A program made the position numbers and the translations under genes. Under the pieces are notes generated by a model, which was given only the letters and a program-made list of their open reading frames with translations, made no database searches and was not told where the DNA came from. Below are positions 1 to 4,430 of a DNA stretch of 5,552 nucleotides, one piece after another (positions within the stretch are counted from its first letter, which is position 1; each line of letters opens with the position of its first letter). Source of the stretch: Pseudooctadecabacter sp. (GTDB lineage Bacteria; Pseudomonadota; Alphaproteobacteria; Rhodobacterales; Rhodobacteraceae); the NCBI GenBank assembly GCA_020628265.1, contig JAHDFG010000106.1:1-5552 (forward strand), read 5' to 3'.

Positions 1-37
1 TGTTGGGCCGTCTGGCAGGTATCCAGCGAATCGAAGG

Positions 38-160
38 GTTAACGCCTTGTTTTGGGGCGTTTGGACGGTATGGCACGCGTCTGGTTTGCGTATGGCAAGC
101 GTATGGCAGCGGGGCTGGCAACGCCATGGTTAACGGGCCGTACGATGGGTTTTGTTAACG
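38..160. promoter_or_regulatory. Cluster of three GTTAACG heptamers (CtrA-like half sites)
   Basis: GTTAACG occurs at 38-44, 129-135 and 154-160, always in the same orientation, in otherwise GC-rich DNA. Read on the minus strand, the middle copy gives TTAACCAT (133-126). That matches a half-site form known for the alphaproteobacterial cell-cycle regulator CtrA, whose full site is TTAA-N7-TTAA. No full TTAA-N7-TTAA pair is present. If these are sites, they more likely serve a gene left of the window than the transglycosylase, which ends at 261. Confidence 0.25.
66..109. repeat. Four degenerate 11-bp direct repeats
   Basis: Four adjacent 11-bp units begin at 66, 77, 88 and 99. The last two, GCGTATGGCAA and GCGTATGGCAG, differ at one base. 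The first (CGGTATGGCAC) keeps the GTATGGCA core, and the second (GCGTCTGGTTT) is degenerate. A further partial unit may lie at 57-65. An 11-bp period is close to one helical turn, which would put any bound protein on one face of the DNA, but it is not a multiple of three and so does not suggest coding. Function is unknown; a protein-binding array or simple slippage are both possible. Confidence 0.55.
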
Positions 161-173
161 TTTGACGCCGCGC

Positions 174-205
174 GGCGCTGTTTGAGCCGGAGGCTCAAAG
201 GCGCC
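174..205 (-). terminator. Strong hairpin downstream of the transglycosylase gene
   Basis: An 8-bp perfect stem (TTTGAGCC at 181-188 with GGCTCAAA at 192-199) closes a 3-base loop. A second 5-bp GC stem (174-178 with 201-205) encloses it across a small internal loop. It starts about 60 nt past the transglycosylase stop in the direction of transcription. No T-tract follows on either strand, so it is not a textbook intrinsic terminator. It may instead be a U-less terminator or an mRNA 3'-end stabiliser. Confidence 0.4.
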
Positions 206-260
206 CCACCCGCCGTCCCATCAGCGCTCCGCGCGGGAGTTTTCGGGTCAGAAGAAGGAC

Positions 261-1493
261 CTATTGCGCGAGCGCGTTGACCAAAGCGCGTGACGGGAAG
301 CAGGTAGGGGTTATCCCTTGGGCCTCTTGCCACTGTCCGATGGCGCGGCGGGTGCGGAAGCCTGCCAGACCGTCGGCCCCGCCAACGTCATAGCCCGCCG
401 CAATCAAGCCCCGTTGCAGGGCTGCGATGTCGGAGCGCAGCAGGGTGTCCACGGGCTGCCATGGGGTGCGGAAGTCGCCCACATCATAGGCGATCCGGTC
501 GCCCACGTGGCCGATGAACAGGGCGTAGGTGTCGGAGTTGTTGTAGGTCTTGATGATGTAGAAGTTGGGCGTCACGAGGAAGGCAGGGCCAGACCGGCCT
601 GCGGGCATCAGCAGGAACGCCTCGCCCTGCCGTTCATTTGCGGGGAAGGGGCGACCGGTGACGCGGGTGATACCCAAGGCCTCCCAGTCTGCGATGGTCT
701 TGCCCTGATCGCGTCCTGCGAGGGTGCAGGGCAGGCTGTCGGGCAGAGTGACCTCGAAACCCCAGTCACGCGCTGGATTCCAGCCGTTTAGCCCTAGAAA
801 GTTGCCGATGGAGCGGATCGTGTCTGCCTCGGACGTCCAGATGTCCGCCCGCCCGTCGCCGTCGCCATCGCGGGCATAGTATTCGAAACTGCGCGGCACG
901 AATTGCGGCTGGCCCATGGCCCCCGCCCATGAGCTGCGCATCTGGCCGGGTGGGATGTGGCCGGCCTCGACGATCCGCAGGGCGGCGACGAGTTCTTCGG
1001 TGAAATATTCGGCGCGGGTGGACATGAAGCCCTTGGTGCCCAGCACGCGGAAGGTGTTGTGGGGGATGGAGACCTGCCCGAAGCCGCTTTCGCGGCCCCA
1101 GATGGCGAGGATGATGTGGGCGGGGGTGCCTGTGGCGGCCTCGGTCTCGGAGAGGGCGGTGGCGAAACGTTCCGCATAGCTGCGCCCGATGCGGGCGGTG
1201 GCGGCCATGTTGTCGGGGCGGAAGTAGCGCGCGGGGCTGCGGAATTCCGATTGGGTTTGCACGCGGCGTTCGGGCGGTGTGGTGCCCGGTGGGACCAGAT
1301 CGGGGAGGTCCCAGTTGAGGGTGACGCCTGCGAAGGCCGCGTCAAAGGTCGCACGGCTGACGCCGTCGGCTTCCGCGCGCGCCCAGATGGTGGTGTTCAG
1401 CCAATCGCGGAACTGGCGCTCGACGGCGGCGCGGTCTTGGGCCGCGCTGAGCGTGGGGAGGAGGGACAAACAAAGGGCAAGCGCACGGAACAT
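261..1493 (-). CDS. Secreted lytic murein transglycosylase, MltB-type with C-terminal peptidoglycan-binding domain
   Basis: This 410-residue enzyme should cleave the MurNAc-GlcNAc bond of peptidoglycan with formation of 1,6-anhydro-MurNAc, acting in the periplasm. Residues 1-18 form a signal peptide with a likely cut after Ser-Ala-Ala. Cys8 does not sit in a proper lipobox, so a soluble enzyme is more likely than a lipoprotein. The SLT_2/MltB catalytic domain spans about 23-340. It has the presumed catalytic Glu135 in WGRESGFG, the GAMGQPQFVPRSF motif (191-203), DGDGDGRADIW (209-219) and the YNNSDTYAL segment (317-325). A PG_binding_1 domain occupies about 353-408. The length is normal for this two-domain form. 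The gene lies 66 bp after hemE on the same strand, so read-through from hemE is possible. The ATG has no clear Shine-Dalgarno sequence (see the promoter at 1499-1526). The family is clear; the exact subfamily name is not. Confidence 0.93.
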   Translation of the reverse strand: MFRALALCLSLLPTLSAAQDRAAVERQFRDWLNTTIWARAEADGVSRATFDAAFAGVTLNWDLPDLVPPGTTPPERRVQTQSEFRSPARYFRPDNMAATARIGRSYAERFATALSETEAATGTPAHIILAIWGRESGFGQVSIPHNTFRVLGTKGFMSTRAEYFTEELVAALRIVEAGHIPPGQMRSSWAGAMGQPQFVPRSFEYYARDGDGDGRADIWTSEADTIRSIGNFLGLNGWNPARDWGFEVTLPDSLPCTLAGRDQGKTIADWEALGITRVTGRPFPANERQGEAFLLMPAGRSGPAFLVTPNFYIIKTYNNSDTYALFIGHVGDRIAYDVGDFRTPWQPVDTLLRSDIAALQRGLIAAGYDVGGADGLAGFRTRRAIGQWQEAQGITPTCFPSRALVNALAQ

Positions 1494-1498
1494 GCCCC

Positions 1499-1526
1499 AC
1501 GATACCGCAGATCGGCTATGCGTCCA
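1499..1526 (-). promoter_or_regulatory. Putative promoter for the transglycosylase gene, leaderless start
   Basis: On the minus strand a -35-like TGGACG (1526-1521) is followed after 16 bp by a -10-like TATCGT (1504-1499). Transcription would then begin about 6 bp further on, at or next to the ATG at 1493. This would explain why there is no purine-rich ribosome-binding site before the start codon. The match is by eye and promoter-like hexamers are common, so confidence is limited. Confidence 0.35.
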
Positions 1527-1536
1527 TGGTTCGGTT

Positions 1537-1551
1537 GCCCGAGGGGCGGGC
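1537..1551 (-). terminator. Short GC hairpin after hemE
   Basis: GCCCG (1537-1541) and CGGGC (1547-1551) form a 5-bp stem with a 5-base loop, 9 nt beyond the hemE stop. No T-run follows. It is a weak candidate for a terminator or attenuating hairpin between hemE and the transglycosylase gene. Confidence 0.22.
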
Positions 1552-1559
1552 GCAGGCGG

Positions 1560-2591
1560 TCAGCCGCCGCGCACCGTGTCGATCATCAGTTGCACGTTTT
1601 CGGGGTCCGCGTCCGGTGTGATGCCGTGGCCGAGATTGAAGATATGGGGGCCGCCGGAGAAGGCGTCGACGATCTTGCGGGTCTCGGACACCAGTGCGTC
1701 GCCGCCAGTGACCATGTGCGACGATTTCAGGTTCCCCTGCACGCAGCCGCCCGTTTGGACATGTTTGGCGGCCCAATCGGCGGTCACACCATCATCCAGT
1801 GCGATACAGTCTGCACCGATGGCCGCATGCAGGCCCTCGTACTTTTCGCCGGCCCCACGGGGGAAGGAGATGACGGGGGTGTCGGGATGGCGTGCCTTGA
1901 GGGCGGCGGTGATTTTGGCGGCGGGTTTCACCGCGTAGTTCAGGAAATCGTCGCCCTGTAGGGAACCAGCCCAGCTGTCAAAGATTTTGACGACTTCGGC
2001 GCCTGCGTCGATCTGTTTGGAAAGGTAGTCGATGGTGCCGTCGGTGATGAGGTCAAGAAGGGCCTCGAAGGTTGCCTTATCCTCGGCCTTCAGCGCATGG
2101 GCGGGGCCTTGGTCGGGCGTGCCTTGGCCTGCGATCATGTAGGTGGCGACGGTCCAAGGCGCGCCGGCGAACCCGATGAGCGTCGTTTCAGACGGGAGTT
2201 CGCGGCTGAGGATGCGGACGGTTTCGTAGACGGGTGCCAGATGGTCGTGGATGGCGTCGGCGGGTTTCAGGGCCTTCAGGTCGTCGGGCGTGGTCACGGT
2301 GCTGAGGCGCGGGCCTTCGCCGGTGACGAACCACAGATCCGCGCCAAGAGCCTGTGGCAACAGCAGGATGTCGGCAAAGAGGATCGCCGCGTCAAAGCCA
2401 TAGCGGCGGATCGGCTGCAGGGTGACCTCCGCGGCCAGTTCGGAATTATAGCAGAGTGACAGGAAATCACCTGCCTCGGCCCGCGTGGCGCGGTATTCCG
2501 GCAGGTAGCGGCCCGCCTGACGCATCATCCAGATGGGGGGCGTGGGCAGGGTTTCACCGGCAAGCGCGCGGAGGATGGTCTTTTGGGTCAT
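1560..2591 (-). CDS. hemE: Uroporphyrinogen decarboxylase
   Basis: This 343-residue cytoplasmic enzyme removes four carboxyl groups from the acetate side chains of uroporphyrinogen III to give coproporphyrinogen III, in the common tetrapyrrole pathway. It needs no cofactor. Both family signatures are present: PIWMMRQAGR (19-28), carrying the substrate-binding Arg24 and Arg28, and GFAGAPWTVATY (140-151). The invariant Asp74 lies in LFADILLLP, Tyr151 ends the second signature, Ser206 sits in FDSWAG and His322 in NLGHGITP. These align with the human active-site residues Arg37, Arg41, Asp86, Tyr164, Ser219 and His339 as I recall them. Length and start are normal for the family. The ATG has a good Shine-Dalgarno sequence (AGGAG, 7-base spacer). 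It is divergent from hemC across 93 bp, and the transglycosylase gene follows it. Nothing suggests damage or transfer. Confidence 0.98.
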   Translation of the reverse strand: MTQKTILRALAGETLPTPPIWMMRQAGRYLPEYRATRAEAGDFLSLCYNSELAAEVTLQPIRRYGFDAAILFADILLLPQALGADLWFVTGEGPRLSTVTTPDDLKALKPADAIHDHLAPVYETVRILSRELPSETTLIGFAGAPWTVATYMIAGQGTPDQGPAHALKAEDKATFEALLDLITDGTIDYLSKQIDAGAEVVKIFDSWAGSLQGDDFLNYAVKPAAKITAALKARHPDTPVISFPRGAGEKYEGLHAAIGADCIALDDGVTADWAAKHVQTGGCVQGNLKSSHMVTGGDALVSETRKIVDAFSGGPHIFNLGHGITPDADPENVQLMIDTVRGG

Positions 2592-2597
2592 TTGGGC

Positions 2598-2603
2598 ACT
2601 CCT
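2598..2603 (-). promoter_or_regulatory. hemE ribosome-binding site
   Basis: AGGAGT is read on the minus strand at 2603-2598, and its AGGAG core ends 7 bases before the hemE ATG. It fixes the hemE start. It is the only strong Shine-Dalgarno sequence among the four gene starts visible in the window. Confidence 0.85.
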
Positions 2604-2612
2604 GTCATGGCA

Positions 2613-2643
2613 ATGGTGTCTCTTTTGCAGGCACCCAAGTCAA
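2613..2643 (-). promoter_or_regulatory. Possible hemE promoter
   Basis: A good -35-like TTGACT (2643-2638, minus strand) points toward hemE. The -10 is poor: CACCAT (2618-2613) at 19 bp spacing, or GACACC (2620-2615) at 17 bp. The -35 lies only 5 bp from the hemC -35, so the two promoters would be back to back. A weak -10 would fit a promoter that needs an activator. Confidence 0.3.
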
Positions 2644-2648
2644 TAGAG

Positions 2649-2677
2649 TTGTCAGGTTTGGTTTACAGGTCTAAGAG
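2649..2677 (+). promoter_or_regulatory. hemC promoter (sigma-70-like), probably leaderless
   Basis: TTGTCA (2649-2654) and TAAGAG (2672-2677) are separated by exactly 17 bp. The predicted start of transcription is at about 2684-2685, on the hemC ATG. There is no convincing Shine-Dalgarno sequence before that ATG, which agrees with a leaderless mRNA. The -35 and most of the spacer lie inside the TGT-N12-ACA palindrome described separately. Confidence 0.5.
2650..2667. promoter_or_regulatory. Putative CrtJ/PpsR operator (TGT-N12-ACA)
   Basis: TGTCA (2650-2654) and TTACA (2663-2667) are separated by 8 bp, giving a perfect TGT-N12-ACA palindrome. This is the consensus of CrtJ/PpsR, the redox-responsive repressor of photosynthesis and tetrapyrrole genes in purple bacteria. 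It overlaps the hemC -35 and spacer, where a bound repressor would block RNA polymerase, and it lies just upstream of the hemE -35. Only one site is seen, whereas CrtJ/PpsR targets often have two. The assignment rests on consensus and context. Confidence 0.5.
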
Positions 2678-2684
2678 TCACTGT

Positions 2685-3650
2685 ATGGAATTTGAATACC
2701 CCTCATCCGATGCGCCCTTGAAGATTGGAACCCGTGGATCGCCTTTGGCGCTTGCCCAGGCGTATGAGACGCGGACCCGTCTGATGGGGGCGTTTGCGTT
2801 GCCGGAAGACGCGTTCGAGATTGTCGTGATCAAGACGACCGGCGATGACCGGACGCTGATTGACGCGGATATTGCGCTGAAGACGATTGGCAACAAGGGG
2901 CTGTTCACCAAGGAGATCGAGGAGGCCATGTTGGAGGGCCGGATCGATATCGCGGTGCATTCGACCAAGGACATGCCGGTTGAACAGCCTGAGGGGTTGG
3001 TGCTGGATGTGTTCCTGCCGCGTGAGGACGTGCGGGATGCCTTCGTGTCGCTGAAATACGCCTCGATTGACGAGCTGCCTCGCGGCGCTGTGGTGGGGAC
3101 ATCCAGCCTGCGGCGGCGGGCGCAGTTGCGGGTGAAGCGGCCTGATCTGCAGGTTGTCGAGTTTCGCGGCAACGTGCAGACGCGGCTGAAGAAGCTTGAG
3201 GACGGGGTGGCGGATGCCACGTTCCTTGCGATGGCGGGGTTGAACCGGATGGATATGGATCACGTCCCCGCCCATGCGATTGCGCCTGAGGCGATGTTGC
3301 CTGCGATCGCGCAAGGGACCATCGGGATTGAGTATCGCGCCGATGATGCGCGGGCGCGGGCGATGGTGTCGGCCATTCACCACACAGAGACAGGCCAACG
3401 GCTGGCGGCTGAACGGGCGTTTCTGGCCGCGCTGGACGGGTCTTGCGAGACGCCGATTGGTGGGTTGGCGTTGATTGAGGGCGATAGCCTGTGGTTGCGG
3501 GGGGAGATCTTGAGCCCCGATGGCGCGCAGGTGTTCACGGGCGAGGCGCGCGGACCGGTGGCAGACGGGGCGGCCATGGGCCGTGGTTTGGCCGAGGAAT
3601 TGCTGTCGCAAGCGGGCCCTGACTTCTTCGCGGCGGTGGCTGAGGGCTAA
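2685..3650 (+). CDS. hemC: Hydroxymethylbilane synthase (porphobilinogen deaminase)
   Basis: This 321-residue cytoplasmic enzyme condenses four porphobilinogen molecules into 1-hydroxymethylbilane. It uses a dipyrromethane cofactor bound through a cysteine, here Cys254 in LDGSCETPIGG. Domain 1 opens with LKIGTRGSPLALAQ (12-25). It continues with IGNKGLFTKEIEEAM (68-82) and DIAVHSTKDMP (88-98), where Asp88 is the presumed catalytic aspartate. Domain 2 carries GTSSLRRRAQL (138-148) and RGNVQTRL (161-168), with the cofactor- and substrate-binding arginines. I chose the ATG at 2685 over the in-frame ATG at 2583. The longer version adds 34 residues unlike the family, would overlap hemE's start, and would include the promoter and operator-like elements. 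Length from 2685 is normal. The gene is divergent from hemE and followed closely by the TauE-type gene. No oddities were seen in the coding region. Confidence 0.98.
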   Translation: MEFEYPSSDAPLKIGTRGSPLALAQAYETRTRLMGAFALPEDAFEIVVIKTTGDDRTLIDADIALKTIGNKGLFTKEIEEAMLEGRIDIAVHSTKDMPVEQPEGLVLDVFLPREDVRDAFVSLKYASIDELPRGAVVGTSSLRRRAQLRVKRPDLQVVEFRGNVQTRLKKLEDGVADATFLAMAGLNRMDMDHVPAHAIAPEAMLPAIAQGTIGIEYRADDARARAMVSAIHHTETGQRLAAERAFLAALDGSCETPIGGLALIEGDSLWLRGEILSPDGAQVFTGEARGPVADGAAMGRGLAEELLSQAGPDFFAAVAEG

Positions 3651-3663
3651 CCCTTCCCCTGCG

Positions 3664-3680
3664 CCCGTGCTAGGCACGGG
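3664..3680 (+). other. GC hairpin between hemC and the TauE-type gene
   Basis: CCCGTGC (3664-3670) and GCACGGG (3674-3680) form a perfect 7-bp stem with a TAG loop, ending 2 bp before the ATG of the next gene. It has no T-run, so it is a doubtful terminator for hemC. It covers the only Shine-Dalgarno-like bases (TAGG, 3671-3674, and the G-run at 3678-3681). A fold in the mRNA could therefore limit translation of the permease. This is inferred from sequence only. Confidence 0.4.
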
Positions 3681-3682
3681 GC

Positions 3683-4420
3683 ATGATTGAACAGACCCTT
3701 CTGATTGGTGTGGTGTTCGTGATCGCCGGAACGATCAAGGGCACCTTTGGCATCGGGTTGCCGACCGTGTCGGTGGCGCTGCTAAGCCAGTTCATTGCAC
3801 CCCATGCGGCGGTCACGCTGGTGGTCTTTCCGATCCTTGTGTCCAACATCTGGCAGGTCATCCGCATGGGCGTCAGTGCCGATACGTTGCGCCGCTATGG
3901 GCTGCTTTGTGTCGTGATGATGATCTGCCTTTTCTTGACGACGTTTGTCACGGCGCTGGTGTCAACGGATGCGCTGTTGATGATCATCGGCATTGCGATC
4001 GTTATCTTCGCCGTGACCAGCCTGATGGGGCGCGTGCCTGCCTTGCCGGACCGCTTGGATAAGCCCGCACAGATCGGCGCGGGCGTCGGTGCAGGCATTC
4101 TTGGCGGGTTGACGAGCATCTGGGCCCCGCCGGTTGTGACCTATCTGGTCGCGCGCCGGACGGAGAAGGACGAGTTCGTGCGGGCTTCTGGCCTGATCCT
4201 TGCGCTGGGGGGGATCCCCTTGGCGCTGGGCTTTTGGCAGGCCGGGTTGCTCAACGGGGAGACCGCGCCCATTTCCGCCATGATGGTCGTGCCCGCTTTG
4301 ATCGGGTTTTCACTGGGCGAGGTGATCCGCCGCCGGATGGATGGGGCGGTGTTCCGCAAAGCCCTGATGTGGATGTTCCTTGCGTTGGGGCTGAACATGC
4401 TGCGGGCTTCGCTGTTCTGA
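3683..4420 (+). CDS. TauE/SafE-family inner-membrane permease (putative anion exporter)
   Basis: This 245-residue integral membrane protein belongs to the TauE/SafE (formerly DUF81) family, whose members are implicated in export of sulfite, sulfoacetate and related organic anions. About eight hydrophobic segments can be read, roughly at 4-20, 27-50, 72-92, 97-115, 128-150, 167-185, 197-213 and 226-243. The family's inverted two-half design is visible: GTIKGTFGIGLP (16-27) in the first half and the GAGILGGLTSIWAPP loop (136-150) in the second. Length is typical. It follows hemC by 32 bp and could be cotranscribed, but it has no known role in tetrapyrrole synthesis. The start has a weak ribosome-binding site inside a hairpin. 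The substrate cannot be told from sequence; sulfite export is the usual default annotation and is not proven here. Confidence 0.88.
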   Translation: MIEQTLLIGVVFVIAGTIKGTFGIGLPTVSVALLSQFIAPHAAVTLVVFPILVSNIWQVIRMGVSADTLRRYGLLCVVMMICLFLTTFVTALVSTDALLMIIGIAIVIFAVTSLMGRVPALPDRLDKPAQIGAGVGAGILGGLTSIWAPPVVTYLVARRTEKDEFVRASGLILALGGIPLALGFWQAGLLNGETAPISAMMVVPALIGFSLGEVIRRRMDGAVFRKALMWMFLALGLNMLRASLF

Positions 4421-4430
4421 CCTCAGTCAG
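4417..4430. terminator. Small shared hairpin at the convergent gene ends
   Basis: CTGAC (4417-4421) and GTCAG (4426-4430) form a 5-bp stem with a CTCA loop. It contains the TGA of the permease gene (4418-4420) and, on the other strand, the TGA of the FAD enzyme gene (4425-4423). It is the only structure at this junction and could act in both directions, but it is short and has no T-tract. Confidence 0.25.

Larger units (their letters stand above)
1..260. other. Left-edge intergenic region without a supported gene
   Basis: This stretch lies beyond the 3' end of the transglycosylase gene, and no reading frame in it looks like a protein I recognise. A plus frame is open from position 3 to a TAA at 156-158, and a minus frame is open from an ATG at 127-125 to the edge. 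Both translate into low-complexity or Arg/Pro/Trp-rich strings without family features. The region does hold 11-bp tandem repeats (about 66-109), three GTTAACG heptamers (38, 129, 154), a 12-bp GC palindrome (166-177) and a strong hairpin (181-199). It could combine the transglycosylase terminator with the upstream control region of a gene to the left, but that gene is not visible. Confidence 0.6.

Noticed and set aside
3..158. Plus-strand frame open from the left edge to a TAA, as a possible gene C-terminus
   Set aside because: No recognisable motif, rich in Trp/Cys/Gly, and it runs through the 11-bp tandem repeats. It cannot be excluded without the sequence to the left, but there is no positive support.
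267..291. C-terminal Cys-containing PG-binding domain or the N-terminal Cys8 as a lipoprotein signal in the transglycosylase
   Set aside because: Cys8 lies in LALC within the hydrophobic core, too near the N-terminus and with Leu at the -1 position, so it does not fit a lipobox. A Ser-Ala-Ala signal peptidase I site fits better.
130..333. 67-residue minus-strand open frame
   Set aside because: It overlaps the end of the well-supported transglycosylase gene, crosses its hairpin and has an Arg/Pro/Ser-rich non-protein-like composition.
957..1961. Long plus-strand open frame antisense to the transglycosylase and hemE genes
   Set aside because: Gly/Ala/Arg-rich translation typical of the complement of GC-rich genes, and it spans two real genes and their gap.
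2583..2684. Longer hemC reading frame starting at 2583
   Set aside because: The extra 34 residues do not resemble HemC, overlap the hemE start and ribosome-binding site, and cover the best hemC promoter and the TGT-N12-ACA site.
2592..2684. FNR/FnrL site (TTGAT-N4-ATCAA) in the hem control region
   Set aside because: TTGAC and GTCAA elements occur but in the wrong relative orientation and spacing, and no FNR palindrome is present on either strand.
2703..3677. 324-residue minus-strand open frame antisense to hemC
   Set aside because: Arg/Pro/His/Gln-rich mirror of a GC-rich coding sequence; hemC on the plus strand is unambiguous.
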